A stretch of 64,000 nt of DNA from JAAYJR01 sp964545315 (GCA_964545315.1 CAZJGI010000014.1:3383-67382); one strand, 5' to 3'. Shown: positions 33,594-42,597, counted from the stretch's first letter. The notes: generated by a model not told the origin, from the letters alone. Program-made: numbers and translations.

Positions 33594-34997
33594 ATGAAAA
33601 ATCTTTTTTTTGTTTTAACCCTTATAAATGTTTTTTACCTGTCTTCAACAGCTGCAGTTATCCGGGGGCAAAACAAAGAATATGCAGGTGAAAAATTACA
33701 TTTTTATAAATACCCTGATCCTGTGACACTGGAAAAAAGTTTTGTCTTTTCATTAGATATTGACAAAAATGGCACTTTTACAGCAGATGTTGAAATTGAT
33801 AAAACAACTTGTTTCCATTGTGACTTCGGAATATACCATGGTATGATATTTATAGAACCGGGAAAGACCATAAACCTCCTTCTACCCCCATACCGGCAAA
33901 AATCATTTGCAGAAAACAAAAATCCCTATTTCAAACCTGTAGAATTCTGGTTCTTAACTGCAGACGGGGCCCAGTTAAATGACAAAATCTCAGAATTCGA
34001 TTTCAGACTAAACAACCTAATTGATAAGTATTTTAATGAATTATATATAAACCGTTCTGAAAGGATCTTCGACACAATCATATCAAATCTGAGGGTACCC
34101 TCGAACTCTTCTGATCCTGAAATACTAAATCTTCACAAATTATTAAAACTAAAATCCCTGGAGTTGGATATCTTCAGGCTTACGCCAAAAGAGATTTCCT
34201 CAACATTACTTTCTGTAAATGATGATTATTGGGATTATCCTGCATTTTTAGAACTATTTAATAAGACCTATGCCAGGAAACTTAGCAGTGAGATGGCAGT
34301 TGTCAATAATATAAAAATAAAAGAAGCAGCCATAACTTCAAATACTTCATTTTTCCTTAAGCTGATTGACACAAAATATGGTTTATCAGGGCCGTTGGCA
34401 AACCTTGCACTTCTAAAGATGTTGCATGATCTCTTCTATTCAGGAGACATACCGGAGCAGGCTATACTCACAATGATTAATTCAGACACATTTCTTAATA
34501 GTAAAAATGAAAAAATCAAAACAGCTTCACACAACGTATTGAAAAAATTACAATATCTTATGCCCGGAACTGATGCCCCGGTTATCTGTCTCAAAAACAC
34601 CGATGGCTCAAATGTATGCACTAACGGGCTTAACGATAAATTTAAATATTTGATTTTTGCAGATATTGAAATGATAATATGCAGAGAACACCTTAAGTAT
34701 CTTCAAAAGATCGTAGAGAAGTACAGTAAATATCTCCAAATTTATGTCATTTTGAAAAAAAGCGATCTTATAGAGATGAAAATATTTCTCGACAAACAAA
34801 ATATCCCCGGAACACATCTTGTTGATGACAACAACCATTATATAGAAGATTACAAAATAAAATCATTTCCTCAGTCTTTTCTGTTAGATGAGCATCACAG
34901 GGTAGTTCTTAAGCAGTCGAAGACACCACTGGATGGTTTTGAGCATCAGTTTGGCAACTATCTTCAGCAAAAGCTATTCGAACAAAGAAAGAATTAA
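33594..34997 (+). CDS. Secreted TlpA-like thioredoxin-fold protein lacking CxxC
   Basis: A 467-aa exported protein with a signal peptide (about 1-20). The N-terminal 110 residues resemble the beta-sandwich found before TlpA domains in Bacteroidota (DUF4369-like); a helical middle part (about 120-310) follows; the C-terminal 145 residues have a thioredoxin fold. At the expected active site it reads FADIEMIICREHLKYL, so the first Cys of CxxC is replaced by Met and only one Cys is left; the cis-Pro is kept in SFPQSFLLD. It is therefore unlikely to be a disulfide oxidoreductase. The gene is downstream of coaD and convergent with the NUDIX gene. Confidence 0.75.
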   Translation: MKNLFFVLTLINVFYLSSTAAVIRGQNKEYAGEKLHFYKYPDPVTLEKSFVFSLDIDKNGTFTADVEIDKTTCFHCDFGIYHGMIFIEPGKTINLLLPPYRQKSFAENKNPYFKPVEFWFLTADGAQLNDKISEFDFRLNNLIDKYFNELYINRSERIFDTIISNLRVPSNSSDPEILNLHKLLKLKSLELDIFRLTPKEISSTLLSVNDDYWDYPAFLELFNKTYARKLSSEMAVVNNIKIKEAAITSNTSFFLKLIDTKYGLSGPLANLALLKMLHDLFYSGDIPEQAILTMINSDTFLNSKNEKIKTASHNVLKKLQYLMPGTDAPVICLKNTDGSNVCTNGLNDKFKYLIFADIEMIICREHLKYLQKIVEKYSKYLQIYVILKKSDLIEMKIFLDKQNIPGTHLVDDNNHYIEDYKIKSFPQSFLLDEHHRVVLKQSKTPLDGFEHQFGNYLQQKLFEQRKN

Positions 34998-35046
34998 AGT
35001 TGAATATATAAAAGCGATTCATAAGGACCCCCGGAAAATCGCGTCC

Positions 35047-35062
35047 CATATTTTCAAATATG
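35047..35062. repeat. Short palindrome between convergent genes
   Basis: CATATTT-TC-AAATATG is a perfect 7+2+7 palindrome in the 76-nt gap between the thioredoxin-like gene and the NUDIX gene. There is no T-tract; it may be a weak bidirectional termination structure. Confidence 0.35.
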
Positions 35063-35073
35063 AAGCATGAAAA

Positions 35074-35709
35074 TCACAAACCATAATTATGCGATGTCAC
35101 ATAATGAATAAGTATTTTAATATTTTCATAAGTGTTGGCAAAAATTTCCTTTAAATTATTTCCCGGTATCCATCTCAACTCTGTAATTCCCTCATCCGTT
35201 TGTGGTATTCCGCTATTTTTTCCGTCATATTTCATTTGATACCAGTATGTTTCCTTGAAAATCCACCTTTTATTTATTTCATGATGCATTACATAATAAA
35301 TATGAAAAGTAGATGGAAGCGGACTTATAATTTCATGGCCTGAAATTCCGCATTCTTCAGCTACTTCACGGAGGGCAGCATGCTCAGGATTTTCAGCAGT
35401 ATTTATTTTACCCTTTGGCAAATCCCATTTTCCATTTCTGAAAATGAAAAGTATCCTGTTCCCTTTATGAACAACTCCTCCGGCAGCAGGGACAAAATTA
35501 AATGCCTTCCTGAACATAGTAAACATACTATCCGGATTTTCATGGACGAGGGCAATTTCATTCACATCATCATTGACAAAAGAATCGAACCACTTCTTTA
35601 CATCATCTGCTGTCGCTGAATCTTTAAAAAATACGGCCTTTTGCTTTTCCGATAATTTTTCTTTTGCACAAATACATATTAACCTCTCATTAAAAAAAAC
35701 TTTATACAT
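35074..35709 (-). CDS. NUDIX hydrolase domain protein
   Basis: A protein of 211 aa from ATG 35709 (ATGs at 35718 and 35733 are alternatives; MYKVFFNERL is the likely first conserved segment). The N-terminal 75 residues have a YKVFFN domain typical of these Bacteroidota proteins; the NUDIX fold follows, with the box starting GKINTAENPEHAALREVAEE and ending CGI, matching Gx5Ex7REUxEExGU. It probably hydrolyses a nucleoside diphosphate derivative; the substrate is unknown. Its start lies only about 30 nt from that of the divergent pyrE, and the pyrE -7 box overlaps its first codons. Confidence 0.86.
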   Translation of the reverse strand: MYKVFFNERLICICAKEKLSEKQKAVFFKDSATADDVKKWFDSFVNDDVNEIALVHENPDSMFTMFRKAFNFVPAAGGVVHKGNRILFIFRNGKWDLPKGKINTAENPEHAALREVAEECGISGHEIISPLPSTFHIYYVMHHEINKRWIFKETYWYQMKYDGKNSGIPQTDEGITELRWIPGNNLKEIFANTYENIKILIHYVTSHNYGL

Positions 35710-35712
35710 TTG
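35705..35712 (+). promoter_or_regulatory. -7 promoter box of pyrE
   Basis: TACATTTG matches TAnnTTTG, 29 nt before ATG 35742. It overlaps the NUDIX start codon region on the other strand. Confidence 0.45.
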
Positions 35713-35741
35713 CTTCATACGAGTTAAGAACATTTTATATT

Positions 35742-36374
35742 ATGGAACAAACACAAATTGAAATTGCAAAAAAACTTTTAGAAATAGAAGCTGTCAGGAT
35801 ACAACCTCTCACTCCATTCACCTGGGCCTCCGGATGGAAATCACCCATTTATTGCGATAACAGGAAAATTTTATCTTTTCCGGAAGTCCGTTCCTTAATC
35901 TGCAACAAATTTGTTGAAATTATTCGAAAAAAGTACCCTGATACGGAAGTAATTGCGGGAGTGGCCACAGGGGCAATTGCGCATGGAGTTTTGGTTGCTG
36001 ACCGTCTTGGGTTGCCATTTATCTATGTTCGTTCCAGCCAAAAAGGTCACGGACTTGAGAATCTGATAGAGGGTAAACTGAAACAAAGACAAAAAGTGCT
36101 GGTAATCGAAGATCTTGTTTCGACCGGTGATAGCAGCCTCAAGGCGGCTTCAGCAATAATCAGTTTCGGGGCAGTGGTTACCGGGATGTTATCAATCTTT
36201 ACATACAACTTTGATGTCGCCAATAATAAATTTCAGGAAGCAAACCTGGAACTAACCCCTCTCAGCAATTATAATGTTTTGATTGAGCAATCTTTGGAAG
36301 AAGGTACAATTACAAAAGAACAGATTAACACCCTAATGGAATGGCGTAAAAATCCTGAACAATGGGGGAAATAA
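35742..36374 (+). CDS. pyrE: Orotate phosphoribosyltransferase
   Basis: PyrE converts orotate and PRPP into orotidine monophosphate in de novo pyrimidine synthesis. The 210-aa protein shows the N-terminal FTWASGWKSPIYCDNRK (substrate loop), GVATGAIAHGVLVAD, the catalytic loop near SSQKGHG and the PRPP motif VLVIEDLVSTGDSS. An SRPBCC gene follows after 7 nt, likely co-transcribed. pyr genes other than pyrE are not present in the window. Confidence 0.96.
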   Translation: MEQTQIEIAKKLLEIEAVRIQPLTPFTWASGWKSPIYCDNRKILSFPEVRSLICNKFVEIIRKKYPDTEVIAGVATGAIAHGVLVADRLGLPFIYVRSSQKGHGLENLIEGKLKQRQKVLVIEDLVSTGDSSLKAASAIISFGAVVTGMLSIFTYNFDVANNKFQEANLELTPLSNYNVLIEQSLEEGTITKEQINTLMEWRKNPEQWGK

Positions 36375-36381
36375 TTTAACC

Positions 36382-36831
36382 ATGAGCATCAGCGAATATA
36401 TAAGCGATATTAAATATATAGACCACAACCAGCAGATAGTCTATGATTACCTCTCAAATTTTGAGAATCTGTCATCATATTTGAATTCTGGTCTTATTGA
36501 AAAGATTACTAAACAGGTTCCGCAAATAAAAATCACTGATTTCGAATCAGACCGTGATTCCTGCAAGTTTAACATTGCCGGCCTGGGCCTGGCACAGATA
36601 AATGTAGTTAAACGGGAGCCTTATAAAACCATTAAAGTGGAAAGTTCAGGAACACTTCCGATGAATCTTACTTTCTGGATACAACTTTTACCGGTAACAT
36701 CATTTCAGACAAAAATGAGACTAACACTTCATGCCGACCTCAGTATGATGATAAAAATGATGGTAGGAGAAAAACTAAACGAGGGAATTAACCAGTTGGC
36801 TGAAACATTATCTAAGCTCCCGTATGGGTAA
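36382..36831 (+). CDS. SRPBCC (START-like) family protein
   Basis: A 149-aa protein with a START/polyketide-cyclase-like helix-grip fold: long N-terminal strand with VYDYLSNFENLSSYL, a central RDSCKFNIAGLGLAQINVVKRE strand pair, TFWIQLLPV and a C-terminal helix (MMVGEKLNEGINQLAETLSKL). It binds a hydrophobic ligand in related proteins; no enzymatic residues are evident. It sits between pyrE and birA (convergent, 2 nt apart), a position that I recall as common in Bacteroidota genomes. Confidence 0.78.
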   Translation: MSISEYISDIKYIDHNQQIVYDYLSNFENLSSYLNSGLIEKITKQVPQIKITDFESDRDSCKFNIAGLGLAQINVVKREPYKTIKVESSGTLPMNLTFWIQLLPVTSFQTKMRLTLHADLSMMIKMMVGEKLNEGINQLAETLSKLPYG

Positions 36832-36833
36832 AG

Positions 36834-37580
36834 TCAGGTTTGGAGATAATCAATATCCCCAAACATATGCTCGGTAAAGATACCTGAATGCTCTTCTGTT
36901 ACAAGCTGTCCAAATGGCCCTATATTTGATATCCGTGCTTCAAAAATTCTGTCTCCTTTCCTGAATTTGCTCCATATATTTTTTAGATAGATGTTGTCAA
37001 GATATTCCTTATCTATAATTTCAACATTCCCGGAAATGAGCATTTCATAATATCTGAAAAAATTATCATTGATAATTTCAATTACATCTTCAGGGATATA
37101 TTCCTTACCGGTTAATATCTTTAAAGAAACAGGATTGGGAATATCATCGTTAAAATACATCTGGTTCAGGTTAAGGCCAATACCAACAACAGAAGAATAA
37201 ATTGAATCTCCCTGTACCATATTTTCTATCAGGATTCCGCTAATTTTCTTATTTCCGCAATAGATGTCATTTGGCCATTTAACAGAAACATCTGAAGTTT
37301 CCTTTTTTAAATAAGAGAGAATAGCAAGGCTAGCTATTTTGGACAAATAAAATTGTTTATCAGCAGCCAAAAATTCCGGTAATAAAATTATACTTGCCAG
37401 CAAATTTTTATTTGCTTCACTAATCCAGCTATTTCCTCTTTGCCCTTTACCCTTTGACTGACAAAGTGCCATAACAATTGTCCCATGAACGGCAATTTTG
37501 CTATTAATCAGGTGAATGGCATAATTGTTGGATGAATCCACTTCAGGTAATATAATAATATGGCCTGGTTTTTTTTTCAT
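36834..37580 (-). CDS. birA: Biotin--[acetyl-CoA-carboxylase] ligase
   Basis: This enzyme activates biotin as biotinyl-AMP and attaches it to carboxyl-carrier proteins. The 248-aa protein consists of the ligase and C-terminal domains only: no N-terminal helix-turn-helix precedes DSSNNYAIHL, so it is a monofunctional ligase rather than a BirA-type repressor. The biotin-binding loop GKGQRGNSWIS and the conserved VKWPNDIYCGNKKISGILIE are present. It converges with the SRPBCC gene and diverges from rsfS. Confidence 0.93.
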   Translation of the reverse strand: MKKKPGHIIILPEVDSSNNYAIHLINSKIAVHGTIVMALCQSKGKGQRGNSWISEANKNLLASIILLPEFLAADKQFYLSKIASLAILSYLKKETSDVSVKWPNDIYCGNKKISGILIENMVQGDSIYSSVVGIGLNLNQMYFNDDIPNPVSLKILTGKEYIPEDVIEIINDNFFRYYEMLISGNVEIIDKEYLDNIYLKNIWSKFRKGDRIFEARISNIGPFGQLVTEEHSGIFTEHMFGDIDYLQT

Positions 37581-37661
37581 TTATTAAAATAATCAAATGT
37601 ACATTTAGGCTGAAAATCACAAACCTAATGATTTTTTAAAAAAGAAGTGAGTTAAAAAATA

Positions 37662-37669
37662 TATCTTTG
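37662..37669 (+). promoter_or_regulatory. -7 promoter box of rsfS
   Basis: TATCTTTG is a full TAnnTTTG match with 18 nt to ATG 37688. It should drive rsfS and probably the downstream ftsH cluster. The -33 region is A-rich without TTTG. Confidence 0.45.
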
Positions 37670-37687
37670 TAAGAATAAAAGTAATTT

Positions 37688-38056
37688 ATGAACGATAACG
37701 AGGAAATTACTAATTTAAAAGAGGCAATCCTGGAGGGGATAAAAAAAATTAAAGGCAGAGAAATTACAATAATTGATTTAAATACAATTAAACATACCGA
37801 ATGCGGCTATTTTATAATATGTCATGGTACATCTGTTACACAGGTCAATTCAATTGCCCGGTCTGTAGAAGAGACAGTTGAAAAAATGACAACTAAAAGG
37901 CCATGGCACTCAGAAGGGTATAATAATTCAATTTGGATTTTGCTGGATTTCGGAGATATCGTTGTTCATATATTTCATGAAAAGACAAGATACTTTTATA
38001 ATTTGGAAGGTTTATGGGCTGATGCGAAATCATTTAAGATAAATTCTGACAATTAA
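37688..38056 (+). CDS. rsfS: Ribosome silencing factor RsfS
   Basis: RsfS binds ribosomal protein L14 and blocks joining of subunits in stationary phase. The 122-aa protein shows EITIIDLNTIKHTECGYFIICHGTS and SEGYNNSIWILLDFGDIVVHIFHEKTRYFYNLEGLWADA, both hallmarks of the family (formerly Iojap/YbeB). It begins a transcription unit that continues into ftsH 9 nt downstream. Confidence 0.93.
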   Translation: MNDNEEITNLKEAILEGIKKIKGREITIIDLNTIKHTECGYFIICHGTSVTQVNSIARSVEETVEKMTTKRPWHSEGYNNSIWILLDFGDIVVHIFHEKTRYFYNLEGLWADAKSFKINSDN

Positions 38057-38065
38057 GGAAAAAAG

Positions 38066-40126
38066 ATGACAGAGGATAATAGAAATGAGAAGTCACCTCC
38101 CAATCAACTGTTTGACCAGGGAGGTAAAAAGAAAAATGGCAAAAAGAATCCCAAGTTCAATGCATATTGGATATATGGAATTATTGCGGTAGTATTCATT
38201 TTAGTGCAGTATTATCTCACTTCAAGCTCAAGACCGGTTGAAACTAACTGGAGTGAGGTAAAATCAAAAATGCTGACGGAGAATGACATAGAACGGATAG
38301 TAGTTGTCAATGAAAAAAAAGCAAATATTTATATAAAAAAGAATAGTCTTCAAAAATATGAACAACAGTTCAGCGAAAATTTCAATAAACCTTCAAATGA
38401 AGGCCCCCATTTTACTTTTACCATAGGTTCAGTTGAAACATTTGAACGTAACTTAAGAGAAGCGCAGGAAGGATCGGAACAAGAAATCCTTCCTGAATAC
38501 AGGGAGGAAAGTAATTGGTTAAAAGAGATTTTATGGGGTATAGGCCCGTTTGTATTGATTATACTGCTATGGTGGTGGATTTTCAGGAAGATGAGCCGAG
38601 GTGCCGGGGGAGGTGCCGGGGGAATTTTTAATGTTGGCAAATCACAGGCAAAAATTTTCGATAAGGATCAGAAGGTCTCAACTACATTTAAAGATGTAGC
38701 CGGACTGGCAGAAGCCAAGCAGGAAGTTGAAGAGATTGTTGAGTTTCTTAAAAATCCTTCAAAATTCACCAAACTGGGTGGAAAAATCCCTAAAGGAGCA
38801 TTACTTGTAGGCCCTCCGGGAACGGGTAAAACATTGCTTGCCAAAGCAGTTGCAGGAGAAGCTAATGTACCGTTCTTTTCCATGTCAGGGTCCGACTTTG
38901 TGGAGATGTTTGTAGGGGTGGGAGCCTCGAGGGTACGTGATCTCTTTAAACAGGCTAAAGAGAAAGCTCCGTGCATAGTTTTTATTGATGAGATCGATGC
39001 TATTGGCAGGTCTCGCGGACGAAATCCCAATTTTGGTTCTAATGATGAAAGAGAAAATACGCTTAACCAACTGCTGACTGAAATGGATGGATTTGATACC
39101 AACAGCGGGGTAATTATTCTGGCTGCAACCAACCGGGCGGATGTGCTTGACCGCGCGCTTATGAGAGCAGGCCGGTTCGACAGGCAAATTCACGTCGAAC
39201 TGCCGGACCTCAAAGAAAGAGGTGAAATATTTAAAGTGCATCTTCGCCCTCTTAAATTAAATGATGATGTAAGCGTTGATTTTCTTGCAAAACAAACCCC
39301 TGGTTTTTCAGGTGCGGATATAGCAAATGTATGTAACGAAGCTGCATTAATTGCTGCAAGGAAAACCAGGGATTCAGTCACCAAACAGGATTTCCTCGAT
39401 GCAGTTGACAGAATAATCGGCGGACTGGAGAAGAAAAATAAAATAATCTCAAAGGACGAAAAAAAGACAATTGCCTATCATGAAGCAGGCCACGCCACCA
39501 TTAGCTGGCTTCTTGAACATGCACATCCTCTTGTGAAAGTTACAATAGTACCAAGGGGAAAAGCACTTGGGGCTGCCTGGTATCTGCCCGAAGAAAGATC
39601 CATAACGACAAAAGAACAGCTGCTGGACGAAATGTGCTCAGCATTGGGCGGCAGGGCCGCTGAGGAGCTTATCTTCGGACGTATCTCTTCAGGCGCTCAA
39701 AATGACCTGGAAAAAATTACAAAGCAAGCTTATGCTATGGTCAGCTATTTTGGCATGAGTGAAAAGGTGGGTAACGTTAGTTTTTACGATTCTACAGGAC
39801 AATCCGATTATGCCTTTACTAAACCATATAGCGAAAAGACTGCGGAGGTGATTGATGAAGAGGTGAAAAAAATTATTGACAGCCAGTATCTGCGTGCAAA
39901 AAAAATATTACAGGAAAACTCTGAAGGACATAGGAAACTTGCAGAATTACTGCTTGAAAGGGAAGTCATTTTCAGTGAAGACCTGGAGCAGATATTCGGT
40001 AAACGCCCCTGGGATACCAGACTTATCATTTCAAATAATGAGCAGGAAAGCCAGGATGATAAAAAACAGGAAGACACAAAAGTGACAAAAAAGGATACTA
40101 TTGAACCTGAAAGCATCTCAGCGTAA
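38066..40126 (+). CDS. ftsH: ATP-dependent zinc metalloprotease FtsH
   Basis: FtsH is a membrane-anchored AAA protease that degrades short-lived and damaged membrane proteins. The 686-aa protein has an unusually long N-terminal cytoplasmic segment rich in Lys/Asn (about 1-30), two membrane helices (about 33-52 and 152-171), the AAA domain with Walker A GPPGTGKT and Walker B IVFIDEIDAIG, the second region of homology with NRADVLDRALMRAGRFDRQI, and the zinc site HEAGH (in YHEAGHATISW). The C-terminus is an acidic/basic tail of about 30 residues (EQESQDDKKQEDT...). Confidence 0.97.
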   Translation: MTEDNRNEKSPPNQLFDQGGKKKNGKKNPKFNAYWIYGIIAVVFILVQYYLTSSSRPVETNWSEVKSKMLTENDIERIVVVNEKKANIYIKKNSLQKYEQQFSENFNKPSNEGPHFTFTIGSVETFERNLREAQEGSEQEILPEYREESNWLKEILWGIGPFVLIILLWWWIFRKMSRGAGGGAGGIFNVGKSQAKIFDKDQKVSTTFKDVAGLAEAKQEVEEIVEFLKNPSKFTKLGGKIPKGALLVGPPGTGKTLLAKAVAGEANVPFFSMSGSDFVEMFVGVGASRVRDLFKQAKEKAPCIVFIDEIDAIGRSRGRNPNFGSNDERENTLNQLLTEMDGFDTNSGVIILAATNRADVLDRALMRAGRFDRQIHVELPDLKERGEIFKVHLRPLKLNDDVSVDFLAKQTPGFSGADIANVCNEAALIAARKTRDSVTKQDFLDAVDRIIGGLEKKNKIISKDEKKTIAYHEAGHATISWLLEHAHPLVKVTIVPRGKALGAAWYLPEERSITTKEQLLDEMCSALGGRAAEELIFGRISSGAQNDLEKITKQAYAMVSYFGMSEKVGNVSFYDSTGQSDYAFTKPYSEKTAEVIDEEVKKIIDSQYLRAKKILQENSEGHRKLAELLLEREVIFSEDLEQIFGKRPWDTRLIISNNEQESQDDKKQEDTKVTKKDTIEPESISA

Positions 40127-40142
40127 TTATTAAATTTATCAT

Positions 40143-40349
40143 ATGGAAAAGGGTTGGAAAGAAGTGTTTTTTACTGCACACGAATACCTGGCTGTTATTG
40201 CAAGAGACGTGCTGGAAAATGAAGGGATAAAAGCAATTATTATGAATCAGCATGACTCCGCATACCAAACGTTTGGTGAGATTTCAGTTTTTGTGGAAGA
40301 AAAAGATGAGAAAAAAGCTCTTGAACTATTAAAAGAATTGAAGAATTGA
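40143..40349 (+). CDS. DUF2007 family protein
   Basis: A 68-aa protein with the DUF2007 (putative signal transducing) pattern: an N-terminal VFFTAHEYLAVIARDVLENEGIKAIIMNQ and a second strand-helix unit ISVFVEEKDEKKALELLKEL. The fold is a small ferredoxin-like domain. Its function is not established. Its stop overlaps the TTG start of cdsA as TTGA, so the two are translationally coupled. Confidence 0.82.
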   Translation: MEKGWKEVFFTAHEYLAVIARDVLENEGIKAIIMNQHDSAYQTFGEISVFVEEKDEKKALELLKELKN

Positions 40350-41173
40350 AGAATTTTACCAAACGAACACTATCCGGAATAATATATGCTTGTTTGATGT
40401 TGGCAGGTGCAACCCTGCATCCGGTTTTGTTTGCTTTAGTATTTGGAACACTCCTCTTTTTTACTCAGTTTGAATTTTATAAACTCGTGGAAACAGCAGG
40501 AACTTATCCAAGAAAGATTACAGGCCTGTCAATGGGAATACTTCTCTTCGTGATATGCTTCGGAATGGTAAATAATTTTTTGCCAACCAGGTCATATCTC
40601 CTCTTTATTCCTGCTATGATCATTATTTTTCTAATTGAGTTGTTTAGCGAAAAATCAGGTATCCTTCAAAATAGCTCCGTTACAGTCACAGGATTTATTT
40701 ACGTGGCAGTACCAATAAGTCTTTTGAATTTCGTCGTCTTCCCGGGTTACCCGATGCAGTCAGAATTCAAACCTGCAATATTGACAGGGGTTCTGTTTAT
40801 TATTTGGATTTATGACACTTTTGCTTATATTATTGGTTCCAACTTCGGCAAGCATAAAATAAATCAAAAAATATCCCCAAATAAATCATGGGAAGGAGTA
40901 ATAGGAGGAGCTGCAACAGCATTAATTATGGGTACGCTCAATTCAGTAATTTTTAAAGGTTCCGAAATTTTTGACTGGTTGATTATTTCAATCCTGGTTG
41001 TTATCTTTGGAACGATAGGAGACATGTTCGAGTCCGTAATTAAAAGAAGATTAAATGTAAAAGATTCCGGCAATATATTGCCCGGGCATGGAGGATTGCT
41101 TGACCGACTGGACAGTTTGCTCTTTGTAATCCCTGTAGTGTACGTTTGGTTAAATTTTTCTGGTAACTTATAG
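40346..41173 (+). CDS. cdsA: Phosphatidate cytidylyltransferase (CDP-diglyceride synthase)
   Basis: CdsA makes CDP-diacylglycerol from phosphatidic acid and CTP for all phospholipid classes. The 275-aa protein has about eight membrane helices; the signature is PNKSWEGVIGG and, near the C-terminus, GDMFESVIKRRLNVKDSG with LPGHGGLLDRLDSL. The start is TTG 40346 in the TTGA overlap; the next Met is 17 residues in and would remove half of the first membrane helix. It is followed by psd after 3 nt and then pssA. Confidence 0.94.
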   Translation: MKNFTKRTLSGIIYACLMLAGATLHPVLFALVFGTLLFFTQFEFYKLVETAGTYPRKITGLSMGILLFVICFGMVNNFLPTRSYLLFIPAMIIIFLIELFSEKSGILQNSSVTVTGFIYVAVPISLLNFVVFPGYPMQSEFKPAILTGVLFIIWIYDTFAYIIGSNFGKHKINQKISPNKSWEGVIGGAATALIMGTLNSVIFKGSEIFDWLIISILVVIFGTIGDMFESVIKRRLNVKDSGNILPGHGGLLDRLDSLLFVIPVVYVWLNFSGNL

Positions 41174-41176
41174 ATT

Positions 41177-41842
41177 ATGCAAATTCATAAAGAAGGATAC
41201 AAAATTATTCCAATCACTTTTTTTATACTGGCAGCCCTGGACATTATTATTTATTTATTATGTAAAGATTATCTTATTTTTTATTTTCTGATGGCCGGGT
41301 CGCTTTTTCTTGCAGTATTGACAGTGTTCTTTTTTCGGGTTCCTGAAAGGAAAATAATAACAAATGGCGAACTAATTATAGCTCCTGCAGACGGAGAGAT
41401 AGTTGAAATAATACAGGTACATGAACCTGAGTTTTTTAAGGATGAACGAATACAGGTATCTATTTTTATGTCAATCTTCAATGTCCATATTAATGTAGCT
41501 CCGGTTACTGGAAAAATTATCTATCAAAAGCATAAACCTGGAGCTTATTATCCTGCATTTGTCAAGAAATCATCCGAAAAAAATGAACGCTGTTCAACTG
41601 CTTTTAAACTTGCTGACGGTACAGTTATTATGGCTCGTCAAATTGCAGGTACTGTGGCCCAGAGGATAGTTACATACAAAAAGGAGGGGGATAATGTTGA
41701 CCAGGGCATGGAGTATGGGTTCATCAGGTTTGGCTCGCGTGTTGACCTGTTTCTGCCCCTTGATGCCAAAATTAAGGTAGGCCTGCATGAAAAATCAGTA
41801 GGAGGCCAGACTGTTATTGCATCTTTAAACAATGGTTTATGA
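41177..41842 (+). CDS. psd: Phosphatidylserine decarboxylase-related protein
   Basis: A 221-aa protein of the short phosphatidylserine decarboxylase group. It has two N-terminal membrane helices (about 11-27 and 34-51), IIAPADGEIVEI and an IFMSIFNVHINVAP segment (MNVHxxR-like region), and the autocleavage site RFGSRVD, where the Gly-Ser bond gives the pyruvoyl group. It should decarboxylate phosphatidylserine made by PssA into phosphatidylethanolamine. The pssA gene overlaps it by ATGA. Confidence 0.92.
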   Translation: MQIHKEGYKIIPITFFILAALDIIIYLLCKDYLIFYFLMAGSLFLAVLTVFFFRVPERKIITNGELIIAPADGEIVEIIQVHEPEFFKDERIQVSIFMSIFNVHINVAPVTGKIIYQKHKPGAYYPAFVKKSSEKNERCSTAFKLADGTVIMARQIAGTVAQRIVTYKKEGDNVDQGMEYGFIRFGSRVDLFLPLDAKIKVGLHEKSVGGQTVIASLNNGL

Positions 41843-42585
41843 GACAACTGGTAAAACAAATTCCCAATATAATCACTTCCCTAAATCTGCTGTCAGGTAC
41901 ACTTGCTATTTTTTTTGCAATTGACGGACACCTTACCTGGGCAGGTATTTTTATTTGCCTGGCCGCTCTTTTTGATTTCCTTGACGGACTGGCGGCACGT
42001 ATACTTAATGCCGGTTCTGAAACGGGCAAACATCTTGATTCCCTGGCCGACCTTGTCTCTTTCGGCTTAGCTCCGGCATCAATATTATTCACTCTGCTGG
42101 AATTTTCCCTCTTTGAAAAAAATATGCCTGTTTATGAAATCTCTGCAAACACATGGCAGTGGTTAGTCATGTTATCAACCTTGCTGATGCCTCTCTCAGG
42201 AGCTATCCGACTGGCAAGGTTCAATGCATTCCAGGCAGATGAAATCTTCTTCAGAGGGCTTCCCATACCTTCAAACGGACTGTTCTGGGCAGCAATGGGA
42301 ATGATGCCTGCAAAACCGGAATTACATGAACTCTTCCGGTTTATTTATGACTCAAATAGCCTGTTTATAATGGGACTTTTTACTTCGGGATTGATGCTGA
42401 TCACCATGCCTATGTTTTCTCTCAAATTTAAAAGTACTGCAATAAAAGAGAATTGGTACAGGTACCTTTTCCTTATTATTGCCATTATCCTTTTATTATT
42501 CCTGAATATTTACGGACTTGTCCTGGCAATTCTTTTATATATATTGTTAAATATTGTCTTTTATCTGGCGGGGTTGAGGTATTGA
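41839..42585 (+). CDS. pssA: CDP-diacylglycerol--serine O-phosphatidyltransferase
   Basis: PssA joins serine to CDP-diacylglycerol to give phosphatidylserine. The 248-aa membrane protein shows the CDP-alcohol phosphotransferase motif DGLAARILNAGSETGKHLDSLAD (DGxxARx8Gx3Dx3D), with about six membrane helices. Its ATG overlaps the psd stop (ATGA). Together with cdsA and psd it forms a complete route to phosphatidylethanolamine. The downstream gap to the convergent purF gene holds a GTTCGC-TGAA-GCGAAC hairpin (42598-42613) without a T-tract. Confidence 0.95.
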   Translation: MRQLVKQIPNIITSLNLLSGTLAIFFAIDGHLTWAGIFICLAALFDFLDGLAARILNAGSETGKHLDSLADLVSFGLAPASILFTLLEFSLFEKNMPVYEISANTWQWLVMLSTLLMPLSGAIRLARFNAFQADEIFFRGLPIPSNGLFWAAMGMMPAKPELHELFRFIYDSNSLFIMGLFTSGLMLITMPMFSLKFKSTAIKENWYRYLFLIIAIILLLFLNIYGLVLAILLYILLNIVFYLAGLRY

Positions 42586-42597
42586 TTGTTTTATTCA

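Noticed and set aside
38668..39132. 154-codon open frame opposite ftsH
   Set aside because: It lies antisense to the AAA domain of ftsH; Ser-rich composition is typical of a shadow frame.
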